DNA of 64,000 bases from Saccharothrix sp. NRRL B-16314 (GTDB lineage Bacteria; Actinomycetota; Actinomycetes; Mycobacteriales; Pseudonocardiaceae), in the NCBI RefSeq assembly GCF_000716595.1, contig NZ_JNXC01000001.1, positions 682,001 to 746,000 on the forward strand, written 5' to 3'. Shown here one piece after another: positions 53,018 through 62,207 of the stretch. The notes under the pieces were generated by a model that was not told the origin of the DNA, searched no databases, and was given only the letters and a program-made list of their open reading frames with translations. Each line of letters begins with the position of its first letter. Within the stretch, counting starts at the first letter, position 1. Both the position numbers and the translations under genes were made by a program.

Positions 53018-53486
53018 CCTGCCCCCGCGCACCCGCGGCGTCATCGCGCTGCTGGAGGCCAACTGCACGGTGTGCATGATCTGCGCCCGCGAGTGCCCCG
53101 ACTGGTGCATCCACATCGACTCGCACACCGAGGTGGAGGAGCAGCCCGGCTCGGCCCGCCCGCGTGCGCGCAACGTGCTCGACCGGTTCGCCATCGACTA
53201 CGGCCAGTGCCTGTACTGCGGCATCTGCGTGGAGGCGTGCCCGTTCGACGCCCTGCACTGGGCGCCCGACTTCTCCTACCCCGGAACGGGTGGTCCCGAG
53301 GGTGACGGCGCGGTCGCCGAACTCGTCCACGAACGCGACGTGCTGGCCACGTGGGTGACGCACGTGCCGCCACCGCCGCCGCTCGACGCGGGCGCCGAAC
53401 CCGCGCCGGAGGCCACCGCCACCCGCCCGGCACGTCCGGGTACCGGAACCACGCGCAGGCCGGGAGCGTTGAGGGAGGGGAAGTAG
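53010..53486 (+). CDS. Orphan NuoI-like 2x[4Fe-4S] ferredoxin protein
   Basis: A 158-residue ferredoxin-type protein. [16 protein letters not shown] and [16 protein letters not shown] give eight ligands for two [4Fe-4S] clusters, as in NuoI. The tail (about 110-158) is proline-rich and not conserved. It is the third gene of the nuoB/C/I-like trio. htpX follows 21 bases later. It likely passes electrons to the NuoB-like protein. Confidence 0.85.
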   Translation: MADLPPRTRGVIALLEANCTVCMICARECPDWCIHIDSHTEVEEQPGSARPRARNVLDRFAIDYGQCLYCGICVEACPFDALHWAPDFSYPGTGGPEGDGAVAELVHERDVLATWVTHVPPPPPLDAGAEPAPEATATRPARPGTGTTRRPGALREGK

Positions 53487-53507
53487 GACAGCCGGAGGCG
53501 AGACGAC

Positions 53508-54371
53508 GTGCACAAGCACTACAACGCGCTGAAGACCGCGTTGCTGCTCGGTGCCATGAGCGGCCTGATCGTGGCGATCAGCTCGTTGTTCGGGCGAACC
53601 GCCCTGGTCATCGGCCTGGTCGTGGCGCTGGGCGTGAACGCCTACGCGTACTTCAACTCCGACAAGTTGGCGTTGCGCGCCATGCGGGCGCGGCCCGTGT
53701 CCGAGGTCGAGCAGCCCGCGATGTACCGGATCGTCCGCGAGCTGGCCCAGGCCGCGCGTCAGCCCATGCCCCGGCTCTACCTCAGCCCCACGGCCGCGCC
53801 GAACGCGTTCGCCACCGGCCGCAACCCGCGCAACGCCGCCGTGTGCTGCACGACCGGCATCCTCGAACTGCTGGACGAACGCGAGCTGCGCGCCGTGCTC
53901 GGGCACGAGCTGTCGCACGTGTACAACCGCGACATCCTCATCTCGTGCGTGGCCGGGGCGTTGGCCGGCGTGGTGAGCACGCTGGCGAACCTGGCGATCT
54001 TCGCCGGCGTCTTCGGCTCCGACGGTGACGAGGACCGGCCCAACCCGTTCGCGCTGCTGCTCATCGCCGTGCTCGCCCCCGTCGCCGCCTGCATCGTGCG
54101 GATGGCGGTGAGCAGGTCCCGCGAGTACCAGGCCGACGCGTCGGGCGCCGAGCTGACCGGCGACCCGCTGGCACTGGCCTCGGCGTTGCGGAAGATCGAC
54201 CACGGCGCGCGCGCCGCGCCGTTGGCGCCCGAACCGGCCGTGGTCGCGCAGTCGCACCTGATGATCGCCAACCCGTTCCGGCCGGGGGAGCACCTGGCCA
54301 GGCTGTTCTCCACCCACCCGCCGATCGCCGACCGCGTGCGCCGGCTGGAGGAGCTGGCCCGCAAGTCCTAG
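53508..54371 (+). CDS. htpX: Zinc metalloprotease HtpX
   Basis: M48-family membrane protease of 287 residues involved in membrane-protein quality control. Two N-terminal helices (about 8-50), then the catalytic HELSH in [17 protein letters not shown] (about residues 131-135), two further helices and the third zinc ligand in [15 protein letters not shown]. The C-terminal [18 protein letters not shown] is typical. The GTG at 53508 follows the orphan Nuo trio closely. Its stop overlaps that of rmlA. Confidence 0.95.
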   Translation: MHKHYNALKTALLLGAMSGLIVAISSLFGRTALVIGLVVALGVNAYAYFNSDKLALRAMRARPVSEVEQPAMYRIVRELAQAARQPMPRLYLSPTAAPNAFATGRNPRNAAVCCTTGILELLDERELRAVLGHELSHVYNRDILISCVAGALAGVVSTLANLAIFAGVFGSDGDEDRPNPFALLLIAVLAPVAACIVRMAVSRSREYQADASGAELTGDPLALASALRKIDHGARAAPLAPEPAVVAQSHLMIANPFRPGEHLARLFSTHPPIADRVRRLEELARKS

Positions 54372-55240
54372 CGGGCCTCTAGTGCGACGTTCATCACGTA
54401 CTGGCCGTAGCCGGACTTCGCCAGCTTCTCGCCCAGCGCGTAGCAGTGGTCGGCGGTGATGAAGCCCATCCGCAGCGCGATCTCCTCGAGGCACGCGATG
54501 CGCACGCCCTGCCGGTGCTCCAGCACCTGCACGAACTGGCCCGCCTCCAGCATCGAGTCGTGCGTGCCGGTGTCCAGCCAGGCGAAACCGCGGCCGAGGT
54601 CGACCAGCCGCGCCCGGCCCTCGCGCAGGTAGGCCAGGTTGACGTCGGTGATCTCCAGCTCGCCGCGCGGTGACGGCTTCAGCGACCGGGCGATGTCCAC
54701 GACCGCGTTGTCGTAGAAGTACAGGCCGGTGATGGCCTTGTTCGACTTCGGCTGCGCGGGCTTCTCCTCGATGGAGACGAGCCTGCCGTCCGCGTCGACC
54801 TCGCCCACGCCGTAGCGCTCCGGGTCCTTCACCGGGTAGCCGAACAGCACGCAGCCGTCGAGCGTGGTGGCGTGGTGCTGGAGGACCTTGGAGAAGCCCT
54901 GGCCGTAGAAGATGTTGTCGCCCAGGACCAGCGACACGTCGTCGTCGCCGACGAAGTCCGCACCGATGACGAACGCCTCGGCCAGGCCGTTCGGGTGTGC
55001 CTGCTCGGCGTACTCGATGCTCAGGCCGAACTGCGAGCCGTCACCGAGCAGCCGCTGGAACAGGGGCAGGTCGACCGGCGTCGAGATGAGCAGGATCTCC
55101 CGCACGCCGGCGAGCATCAGCACCGACAGCGGGTAGTACACCATCGGCTTGTCGTACACCGGCAGCAGCTGCTTCGACACCGCCTGGGTGATCGGGTGCA
55201 GGCGCGTGCCGCTGCCGCCGGCGAGGACGATCCCCTTCAT
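54368..55240 (-). CDS. rmlA: Glucose-1-phosphate thymidylyltransferase
   Basis: A 290-residue nucleotidyltransferase making dTDP-glucose, the first step to dTDP-rhamnose and deoxysugars. [41 protein letters not shown] is the nucleotide-binding signature, with [33 protein letters not shown] and [16 protein letters not shown] typical of RmlA. The ATG at 55240 overlaps the yajQ stop. rmlB, C and D are not in the window. Confidence 0.95.
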   Translation of the reverse strand: MKGIVLAGGSGTRLHPITQAVSKQLLPVYDKPMVYYPLSVLMLAGVREILLISTPVDLPLFQRLLGDGSQFGLSIEYAEQAHPNGLAEAFVIGADFVGDDDVSLVLGDNIFYGQGFSKVLQHHATTLDGCVLFGYPVKDPERYGVGEVDADGRLVSIEEKPAQPKSNKAITGLYFYDNAVVDIARSLKPSPRGELEITDVNLAYLREGRARLVDLGRGFAWLDTGTHDSMLEAGQFVQVLEHRQGVRIACLEEIALRMGFITADHCYALGEKLAKSGYGQYVMNVALEAR

Positions 55241-55731
55241 CACCGGTAGTTGGTGAACTGGAGCGCGATACCGAAGTCGGAACCCTTGAGCAGGGCGATG
55301 ACGTCCTGCAAGTGGTCCTTCTTCTTGCCGGAGATGCGCAGCTGGTCGCCCTGGATCTGCGCCTGGACGCCCTTGGGCGCCTCGTCGCGGACCTTCTTCG
55401 CGATCTCCTTGGCCTTCTCGCTGGTGATGCCCTGGACCAGGTTGCCGGTCACCTTGAACACCTTGCCGGAGAGGGTCGGGTCGCCGATCTCGAAGGCCTT
55501 CATCGAGATGCCGCGCTTGACCAGCTTCTCCTGGAAGACGTCGATCGCGGCCCGGCAGCGCTCCTCGGTCTCGGACTGGAAGGTGATGGCCTCCTCGCCC
55601 GCCCAGGCCACCGAGGTCTCCGTGCCGCGGAAGTCGAACCGCGTGCTCAGCTCCTTGGCGGCCTGGTTGAGCGCGTTGTCGACTTCCTGGCGGTCGACCT
55701 TGCTCACCACGTCGAACGACGGATCTGCCAC
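55240..55731 (-). CDS. yajQ: YajQ family nucleotide-binding protein
   Basis: A 163-residue YajQ protein with two ferredoxin-like subdomains. [38 protein letters not shown] and [41 protein letters not shown] are diagnostic. Some members bind cyclic di-GMP, and the ligand here is unproven. Start is GTG at 55731. It is translationally coupled to rmlA and divergent from tRNA-Tyr. Confidence 0.94.
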   Translation of the reverse strand: MADPSFDVVSKVDRQEVDNALNQAAKELSTRFDFRGTETSVAWAGEEAITFQSETEERCRAAIDVFQEKLVKRGISMKAFEIGDPTLSGKVFKVTGNLVQGITSEKAKEIAKKVRDEAPKGVQAQIQGDQLRISGKKKDHLQDVIALLKGSDFGIALQFTNYR

Positions 55732-55854
55732 GTGCCCGGTACCTCCGCGTCTGTGGGTCTTGAACCGACCGGAAGCCTACCGGGGTATCCCGGTTGCGCA
55801 GGGCCCCACGGGCTTATGTATTGTCTCCACCGCACCCGGCACCACCGGGGGCGG

Positions 55855-55935
55855 GGCGGGTTGCCCGAGCGGCCAATGGGAGCGGACTGTAAATCCGTCG
55901 CGAAAGCTACAGAGGTTCGAATCCTCTACCCGCCA
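55855..55935 (+). tRNA. tRNA-Tyr (anticodon GTA)
   Basis: An 81-base class II tRNA. The acceptor arms GGCGGGT (55855-55861) and ACCCGCC (55928-55934) pair fully, the anticodon loop is CTGTAAA with GTA at 55889-55891, a variable arm follows, and the T-arm is AGAGG-TTCGAAT-CCTCT. The CCA end is not encoded. tRNA-Tyr is a known integration site in actinomycetes (SLP1). An integrative element remnant lies just downstream. Confidence 0.95.
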
Positions 55936-55944
55936 CATCAGGAC

Positions 55945-55984
55945 GAAGACCCCGTGACCAGGAAAGACAGGTCACGGGGTCTTC
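55945..55984 (+). terminator. Terminator of tRNA-Tyr
   Basis: A perfect 15-bp stem (55945-55959 with 55970-55984) with a 10-base loop begins nine bases after the tRNA. Confidence 0.85.
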
Positions 55985-56413
55985 TCGTTCATGTCCGGCC
56001 GTGTCCGACCGGGACCGGCCCTCTACGGGTGGCTGTACCGAGGACGTACCGACGTGGCCCGGCGTTCGGATCCGGATGAACCCCGCGAGACGATCGTGCT
56101 ATAGGCGACATGCTGTTGGTTTAGACGGCTAAGTTCGAGCCCACCACGCCCAAGGCTAGAAGTGACATGCATCACATGCCTGCGTGTCCCTTACTCGCGC
56201 TTGCTACGTGGAAGCGCTGTGGTGCGACCGTGCTCAGATGGTGGCCGTCTAACTGAGCGTCGTACCGTAGGTCTATCCGGTGTCTAGTCGACTCGCGGTT
56301 GCTCCGGCGGGCTTCGAAATCACCCAGCGGCAGTGGCTGAGGCGGAAGCTTGCAAGACTGGTCAGCGGCGAAGCACCTAGCTACCTGCCTGGCAGCGGTT
56401 ACTCACCGCATAA
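55985..56413. other. Non-coding left end of the element
   Basis: About 430 bases without a convincing gene on either strand. The GC content falls from left to right. It contains short inverted words such as GACATGCATCACATGC near 56163 but no clear promoter. It probably holds the element's left attachment region and the promoter of the HEPN/ATPase pair. Confidence 0.4.
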
Positions 56414-56419
56414 GTGACG

Positions 56420-56839
56420 ATGCTTGATGAAGGGAGAGTCATCGAGGTGTATGAGGACGCCGCACGTATGCGCGCTACTGAGGCAAAGCACTTGGCGGAC
56501 GGCGGCCACCTCTGTGGCGCTCTGTATCTAGCTGGGTATGTGATCGAGTGCAAGCTAAAATGTTTGCTTATTCGCTCGGGCAAGCCATTTCCTCAATCGG
56601 GACAAGCCGGGCACGACCTTCACGGATTGTGGGAAGCGGCTGGGCTTAGGTCAGATGATCTCGGAGGGCATAAGCGAGCATTTCTCGACTACTGGAATAC
56701 GAGTATCAGATATACCAGCGTGGTGGATTCGAAGCATGCGCCGAAGGATTTGCTTGATGGAGCGATCGCGTTAGCTGGAATCGTAAGCAATCGAATCAGG
56801 TACGCGCGCCCGATCCGACGCAGCGGAAGGAAGTCATGA
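56420..56839 (+). CDS. HEPN-domain-like protein
   Basis: A 139-residue helical protein. GGHLCGALYLAGYVIECKLKCLLIRSGKPFPQSGQAGHDLHGLWEAAG follows the pattern of HEPN domains (small residue, YLAGYaxEx.LKx.L, then HDL). These domains include RNase toxins and nucleotidyltransferase partners. The classic Rx4-6H catalytic motif is not clear, so it may be a non-catalytic HEPN. The start is uncertain (GTG 56414, ATG 56420 or GTG 56447). Codon usage is AT-richer than the host. Its stop overlaps the ATPase start as ATGA, so the two are made together. Confidence 0.7.
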   Translation: MLDEGRVIEVYEDAARMRATEAKHLADGGHLCGALYLAGYVIECKLKCLLIRSGKPFPQSGQAGHDLHGLWEAAGLRSDDLGGHKRAFLDYWNTSIRYTSVVDSKHAPKDLLDGAIALAGIVSNRIRYARPIRRSGRKS

Positions 56840-59451
56840 ATCCTCATATGCTCGATGCAGATACCGTGAAGCGCATGCTCAGGGAAAACTCCGCTAGCAA
56901 TAGTATGGTCATCGCTAACATCTACGTGACGCGAGGATTGGAAACCGGGTGGCGAATTCGAGTTGTCAGTGATTCTTTGGCCGGACTTTCGGATGCAGAG
57001 CGACGCAGCCTTTTGTTGTCCGGTTTGGAGGAGTGGATCGAAGCCGCTGAGCTACTTACTTCCGCCGAAGAGGGCTGGTACGGCCCGCCGCCTCTGGAAA
57101 TTGATGGACCATTGCCAATTTGGTCTGAGGCGCTGAAGCAGTCATCAAGTCAACCGCTCCTCTTTGCTAGCGACCTCGACGAAGACATTAAGTCACCTGC
57201 AATCGTTACTTTCTACAGTCTTCGTGGCGGTGTCGGACGTACGACTGCGCTTGCTGCTGCCGCTAAGTTGCTTGCCGCTCGAGGGCGACGAGTTCTGTGT
57301 GTCGACATGGACTTCGAAGCTCCTGGGCTTCACTACATGTTCCACCTTGATGAGCCAAGAACAGAACAAGGCGTCATTCCTTTGCTCCTTGCTCTTGAGC
57401 GAGGCGAGTCGGTTGATATCAGGGACCATGTACAGCGAGTAAGCGAGGCTGACGAACTTTATTGTTTGCCCTCCGGTAGGCTAGGGGTTGACTATGCGCA
57501 GCGCCTTCGCCTGATCGAGCCAGAGAACTGGTATAGAGAAGAGCGTAACCCGCTGCATGCCCTACTCGAACTAGCTTCTGAATCATCTATTCAACCGGAA
57601 ATTATCCTACTTGATTCGCGTACTGGAATATCGCCGATCAGTGCTCCCTTGCTCTTCGATATTTCGGACTTGGCTGTCGTATGCTTCTTTCCGCACCCTC
57701 AAGCGCACCTCGGCACTGAACTACTTGTGCAGTCGCTTTTGGCGGCTAAAACGAGGCGTTCAGATGCTGGGCATGCCATCTCTCCAGAGCCGCGTTTCTT
57801 GGTTTCACCGATCCCTCCCGGACCATCTGCTGCTAGATTCCGCGAACGCGCAGTGTCCTGGATCGATACGTGGCTGGCAAGAGTAGGCGACCGGAGATCT
57901 TCAGATACAGGGCCTCTTCAAGCTGACGAGCTCACGCACGTCATTGGATACTCACCTGAGACAGCATTCAAAGACTTCATGGATACCTCGGTGATTGTCA
58001 ATGAAACTTACGGTCCTGTTGCTGATTGGCTGGAGCAACTACTGCCTCGACCTGTGGCCCCAAGCACAGTTCGATCAGTGGATAAGCGCGAAGCTCTGGT
58101 AGAATTGAACTTTTCGCGCGGCCAAGCTGAAGAGCAAGAAAACCTTCTGGACGACTTCGTCAAGACACGGGTGGCCGTACAAGCGTCGGATCCGCAGTAT
58201 CCGCTCGTAATCGGGCGGAAGGGTACGGGCAAGACCGCCGTATTTAGGTGGTTGTTGGATCGCCCCGGTGGGGATGCGCCGGTCGTAGTGATGTGTCCCC
58301 ACACATTTCGAAAGAGGTTCCCATGGGTGCTTGGGGCCGAAGGATTTGCGGCGATTGACAATGCTTTGACTGAGAACCAAGCAGGCTGGTCGCGATTCTG
58401 GGCGTGCTACACAGCGCTTGCTACCTTCCTGTCACTGCCTAGGCAACCAGGAACCTTGCCGCCAGAGCGATTCGGTCTAGACCTTGAGAATCTGGAAACC
58501 TCTGATCGAGCCGATGAACTCTTTGTCGTTGAAACAGTGACAAAGATGATTTCAGATGCGCAAGCCGGACTGCTTGCCGGTAGGTGGCTTCGGGAACTTG
58601 ATGCGAGCCTCTCCTCATCGAGATTCCTCTTGTTCGATGGGTTGGACACCGGTTTTGGCAATGATGTAACTAGTAGGAATCGACGGACCGACGCCGTTGC
58701 TGGCCTATTTACTTTTCTTACCGAGTCGGAAACTAGACTGGATCACCTTTCGTTCAAGGTGCTATTGCGATTCGATATCTGGCAGCAACTGAGGTTCGAG
58801 AATAAAAGCCACCTGTTCGGTCGCTATGTGCAGTTGCTGTGGAAAGATCAGGCAGACTACTTCAAGACTGTACTTAAGCAAGCTGTTCGGAGCTCAGCAT
58901 TTCAGAACTTGTTGTCCCAAGTTGGTGTTGGCCCAAATGTCGACTCTTGGCGTTCGGAAGAAGTTTATCAAGCTTGGAATGTCCTCGTCGGTGAGCGGAT
59001 GAAGGGTGCAAAAACTACATTCACTCGAAACTGGGTGTGGAATCGACTCGCTGACGGACAGGGCGATCATAGCCCTAGGACATTGTCGCAGCTATTTGCT
59101 GCCGCAGTGGAGTGGGAGTCGCGAGAGCGCACGTCGTACGATCAGAGTGTTGTCCGGCCGCGTGCTCTAGTTCCAAGCCTTGAACGGGTCAGCGATGAGG
59201 CGGTTGGGGCATTGCACGAAGAGTTCCCCGAGCTTAAGTCGATCGTCGACGCTTTGGAGACAATCGGGCGCACCCCTCTAGTGCCCGGCGACATTGAATC
59301 GGTGAAACCTGGCGCGTTGGAACACCTTGAATTGGCTCTAGAGGTTGGTCTGATCGCCGTGCATGAAGGTACGCAGGAAGAAGTTCGCCGCTACCGTGTG
59401 CCTGACCTATATCGGCATGCTCTTGGTATGACGCGTAGAGGGCAGGCGTAA
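56836..59451 (+). CDS. Dual P-loop ATPase: KGGVGR-variant SIMIBI domain plus second NTPase domain
   Basis: An 871-residue protein. After a ~120-residue N-terminal domain comes a MinD/ParA-like fold: FYSLRGGVGRTTALA (about 126-140, with arginines replacing the usual lysines of KGGxGKT), VDMDFEAPG (157-165) and ILLDSRTG (257-264). A second P-loop GRKGTGKTAVFRWLL lies at 460-474 with Walker B LLFDGLD at 598-604, resembling the Sll1717 family of P-loop ATPases. The C-terminal 200 residues are helical. No membrane segment. It is coupled to a HEPN-like gene, an arrangement that suggests a conflict or defence module. Function is not established. Confidence 0.75.
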   Translation: MNPHMLDADTVKRMLRENSASNSMVIANIYVTRGLETGWRIRVVSDSLAGLSDAERRSLLLSGLEEWIEAAELLTSAEEGWYGPPPLEIDGPLPIWSEALKQSSSQPLLFASDLDEDIKSPAIVTFYSLRGGVGRTTALAAAAKLLAARGRRVLCVDMDFEAPGLHYMFHLDEPRTEQGVIPLLLALERGESVDIRDHVQRVSEADELYCLPSGRLGVDYAQRLRLIEPENWYREERNPLHALLELASESSIQPEIILLDSRTGISPISAPLLFDISDLAVVCFFPHPQAHLGTELLVQSLLAAKTRRSDAGHAISPEPRFLVSPIPPGPSAARFRERAVSWIDTWLARVGDRRSSDTGPLQADELTHVIGYSPETAFKDFMDTSVIVNETYGPVADWLEQLLPRPVAPSTVRSVDKREALVELNFSRGQAEEQENLLDDFVKTRVAVQASDPQYPLVIGRKGTGKTAVFRWLLDRPGGDAPVVVMCPHTFRKRFPWVLGAEGFAAIDNALTENQAGWSRFWACYTALATFLSLPRQPGTLPPERFGLDLENLETSDRADELFVVETVTKMISDAQAGLLAGRWLRELDASLSSSRFLLFDGLDTGFGNDVTSRNRRTDAVAGLFTFLTESETRLDHLSFKVLLRFDIWQQLRFENKSHLFGRYVQLLWKDQADYFKTVLKQAVRSSAFQNLLSQVGVGPNVDSWRSEEVYQAWNVLVGERMKGAKTTFTRNWVWNRLADGQGDHSPRTLSQLFAAAVEWESRERTSYDQSVVRPRALVPSLERVSDEAVGALHEEFPELKSIVDALETIGRTPLVPGDIESVKPGALEHLELALEVGLIAVHEGTQEEVRRYRVPDLYRHALGMTRRGQA

Positions 59452-59478
59452 TTTATTCAAGCGAATTTACTATGGCAG

Positions 59479-59530
59479 GATTAGCGTGTACTCGCGGTCA
59501 AGGTCTGTCGGCCGCGAGTACACGCTAATC
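59479..59530. terminator. Long perfect hairpin between ATPase and integrase
   Basis: A perfect 19-bp stem (59479-59497 with 59512-59530) with a 14-base loop sits between the convergent ATPase and integrase genes. It overlaps the integrase stop. It can terminate both transcripts. Confidence 0.8.
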
Positions 59531-61016
59531 AGCAGTTAATTCGTCGTGGAGGTAAAACTCCACGTTCATCGATAGGTGTTGGGCATGTGATAGCGTGGCG
59601 ATGCCATGGTGACATATTGGTCTTATAGCGTATTTGGATAAGCTGCCGGGCGCGCTCCTCTCCACCGTCGAGGCACTTCGCGTAGACCCGCATCAGGACG
59701 TTAAGGCTGTGGCCTGCCCACTCGGCGACCCGTGGAGTCTCCACACCCAGGTTGAGCCACGTCGAGACGCATGCATGACGGAGGTCGTAGGGGCGCTTGG
59801 CGAGTGGGGAGGCCATCACGTCGGCAGTGAAGACCGCTTCGCGTGCCAGCGCCCACACCCGCCCGTAGGTCGAGCTGCCGATCCGTCCCCCGCGCTCGGC
59901 GACGAACAGCAGCCCGCTCGGCGCGGTGCAGAACCGGTCGAAGTGCTCGTAGAGCAGCACTGCCAGTTCGGGTGAGAGCGGCACTGTGCGGCCTTCGCCG
60001 TCCTCTCGGTGCTTCAGCCCTCGTTCTTCGCTGCGTCGGCCGCTGTCGGTCCACTCAGCGCCGATCTCGGGCGCGGCCTTGGCCAGGTGGATGTCACCCC
60101 ACTGAGTGACCCGCCACCGGCCCGCCTCCTGGTCCCACTCCCGTGGTGGCATGACCAGGTCGCTGCGACGCAGTACGGAGGCTTCCTCGGGACGCAGAGC
60201 GGCGAGGTACATCAGGCCGAAGAACGCCATGAGCTTGCGACCGGTCCGCCCGATGCCGGGTACGGCCTGGAGCAGCGTCCGGGCCTGGACAGGGTTGGCC
60301 ACCGAACGCCGGTCGACCTGGTGGGCGACGTTCTTGCGCTTCTTCGTCGTCACCTCCTTCAGCGGGTTCGCGCTCAGCAGCTCCTTCTCCACCGCGTAGT
60401 TCAGCGCGCTGCCGAGCGTGATCCGGCGCAGTCGAATCGTGTCCGGCGCTGCCCGCGTGCCGTCCAGCTTCCGTTCGACATCGGCCAGCAACGCCCGGAG
60501 CACGTCCGGTTTCGCCAGGTCGGACACTGGCCGGGTGTTCTGCGACAGCCACACCAGCGCCGCGGCTACGTCCGCCGGCTGTCGGGCGTCACGGCGACTG
60601 GTGTTGAACGCCACCCGCATCGCGCGGCGGAGCACGTCCCCGTCCGGCCTGCCTCGCGTCCCCGTGAGCAGTGCCGAAGTGATGGGCGTCAACGCGTCGG
60701 CAATCGTCCGGCGCTGCCCCGGTGACGAGTCCCGCCACTTCATGTCGACGAACGTGCACGAGAACGCGAACCACGACGACGTGGCGTTCGTCTTGCGCAC
60801 CATCGACACCGGGAGCCCGCTATCCCGGTCGAACGCCTCGCCCTTGTTGGCCGCACTCAGCAATTCCGAGCGAAAGCTGTTCGCCAGCGCAGACGTCCGA
60901 AACGGCTCCTTGAACCGCTTCCGTGCCACCGACCACTGAACCCAATGGGTCGTCTTCTGCTTGCCCTTGTAGACGTCGATGACGTAAATCCGCACGTCAT
61001 AGCTCGTGTCGGTCAT
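59529..61016 (-). CDS. int: Tyrosine site-specific recombinase (integrase)
   Basis: A 495-residue phage/ICE-type integrase. It has an N-terminal arm-binding part, a core-binding SAM-like domain (about 140-225) and the catalytic domain. Catalytic residues are R275 in ALRPEEAS, R413 in PYDLRHACVSTWL (the first box-II histidine is a tyrosine, as in many actinobacterial integrases), H436 in WAGHS and the nucleophile Y445 in MRVYAKCLDG. It has about 35 extra residues at the C-terminus. The ATG at 61016 overlaps the excisionase stop as ATGA. Confidence 0.95.
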   Translation of the reverse strand: MTDTSYDVRIYVIDVYKGKQKTTHWVQWSVARKRFKEPFRTSALANSFRSELLSAANKGEAFDRDSGLPVSMVRKTNATSSWFAFSCTFVDMKWRDSSPGQRRTIADALTPITSALLTGTRGRPDGDVLRRAMRVAFNTSRRDARQPADVAAALVWLSQNTRPVSDLAKPDVLRALLADVERKLDGTRAAPDTIRLRRITLGSALNYAVEKELLSANPLKEVTTKKRKNVAHQVDRRSVANPVQARTLLQAVPGIGRTGRKLMAFFGLMYLAALRPEEASVLRRSDLVMPPREWDQEAGRWRVTQWGDIHLAKAAPEIGAEWTDSGRRSEERGLKHREDGEGRTVPLSPELAVLLYEHFDRFCTAPSGLLFVAERGGRIGSSTYGRVWALAREAVFTADVMASPLAKRPYDLRHACVSTWLNLGVETPRVAEWAGHSLNVLMRVYAKCLDGGEERARQLIQIRYKTNMSPWHRHAITCPTPIDERGVLPPRRINC

Positions 61017-61198
61017 GCGGCCACTTCCTGTCCGTCGAACCACGTGTCGATGTCTCGGCGGTCCAGCCGCAACTGACCGTTCGGCAACTTCCGCACCCGT
61101 GGCGCGGTGCCCTTGGCCAACCAGTCATAGAAGGTCGAGCGCGCCACCTTGAACTCGGCGCAGAACTCGGCGACGGTCAGCAGCTCACGTCGGCTCAT
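61013..61198 (-). CDS. Excisionase / AlpA-type helix-turn-helix protein
   Basis: A 61-residue DNA-binding protein: LLTVAEFCAEFKVARSTFYDWLAKGTAPRVRKLPNGQLRLDRRDIDTWFD is a MerR-like HTH_17 domain typical of excisionases. The ATG at 61198 lies two bases after the stop of the DUF3631 fragment, and the gene overlaps int by four bases, the standard xis-int order of actinobacterial integrative elements. Confidence 0.92.
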   Translation of the reverse strand: MSRRELLTVAEFCAEFKVARSTFYDWLAKGTAPRVRKLPNGQLRLDRRDIDTWFDGQEVAA

Positions 61199-61200
61199 GG

Positions 61201-62205
61201 CTAGTTCTCCCCCTTGTGTTCGGCGGGCAGGTAGCGCGACCAGGCGTCGGCGAGCCCGTTCTCCCCGTTGACCATGTAGCCCTTGACCGTGCCGCCGTTG
61301 TGCTTGAACGCCTTGGCGCTCACGCCGTAAGCCCTCAGTTCGGCGGAGAGCGCGCGAGCGTTGAGCGGCTTGCCGTGGAAGTCGGCCCACGGCGATTCGT
61401 CCAGCTCGTGAAGCGCCAACAGGATTTCCACGGTGCTCATCCGGTCGGCGTGCCGTTCGCCGAACAACGTCCGGAGGTCGGAGAGCAGCCGGACTCCGTC
61501 CGACACGGGCACGGCGGTGGCCTCGGCGACGAAGTGGCGGCAAGCGGCTCGCGCGGTTTCCGGCCAGTGCCCACCGGCCGCGTCGGCAATCGCCAGCAGC
61601 GGTTCCCAGATTTCCGCTGGTCGGTCGGTGACGCCTTCCGGCATGACGGGCGTTGCCGTTCCGACCTCTTCGCCGACGCTGGTCATCCAGTCGGCCAGTG
61701 CTTCCCGGATCGGTGCCGACTCGATGGCCACCAGGCGCTCACGGAAGGCGTCCACACGCTCCTCACGGCGTCGGCGACGCAGGTTGATCGTGATGGCGCG
61801 CGTGGTGATCGTGGCGGGCATTCCACCGGCGATTCCGGCCAGCGCGGCCGGTGCGTAGACCGCGAACCGCTCCACGATCATGTTGTTGGCGTCGCCCTTG
61901 CACCGGGCGACCGTGGCGGACCGCTTGTACCCGGCGTTGAGCAGCGCCCGGAGGTCTTCGTTACCGCTGCCCATCTTCGTGAAGATGGCGTCGACCTCAT
62001 CGAACAGGATCGTGATGGGCGCGCTGCTGACCATCCGGAACAGCGCGGCCGGACTCGCCGAGAACGTCATCTCAGGCGACTTGACCAGGTACTGGGCGAC
62101 CTCCAGGACGCGGGTCTTGCCCGATCCGGGTTCAGCAGAGGACAGCACGAGCCGCGGCGTGACGTAGAACTGCTCCACAGCCCACGTGTGGGCGTACCAG
62201 AGCGC
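61201..62205 (-). pseudogene. 5'-truncated DUF3631 protein gene
   Basis: The C-terminal ~335 residues of a DUF3631 protein, an ATPase-like family carried near xis/int in actinobacterial integrative elements. LSSAEPGSGKTRVLEVAQYL is the P-loop, ITILFDEVDAIF the Walker B, and the DUF3631 domain continues to ARYLPAEHKGEN. Homology starts at ALWYAHTWAVEQFYVTPRL, at the very edge of the junction near 62205. The N-terminal part and the true start are missing. A GTG at 62178 could still start a shorter protein. Confidence 0.8.
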
Positions 62206-62207
62206 CG

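Larger units (their letters stand above)
55936..62205. mobile_element. Remnant of a tRNA-Tyr-adjacent integrative element
   Basis: The segment holds a tyrosine integrase, an excisionase and a DUF3631 gene cut off at 62205, plus a two-gene cargo of visibly lower GC (many AT-ending codons such as aat, ata, tta) that contrasts with the surrounding DNA. It starts beside tRNA-Tyr. No copy of the tRNA 3' end was found on the right side, and the right boundary is a junction between two truncated genes. The element is therefore probably decayed and its exact ends are uncertain. Confidence 0.7.
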
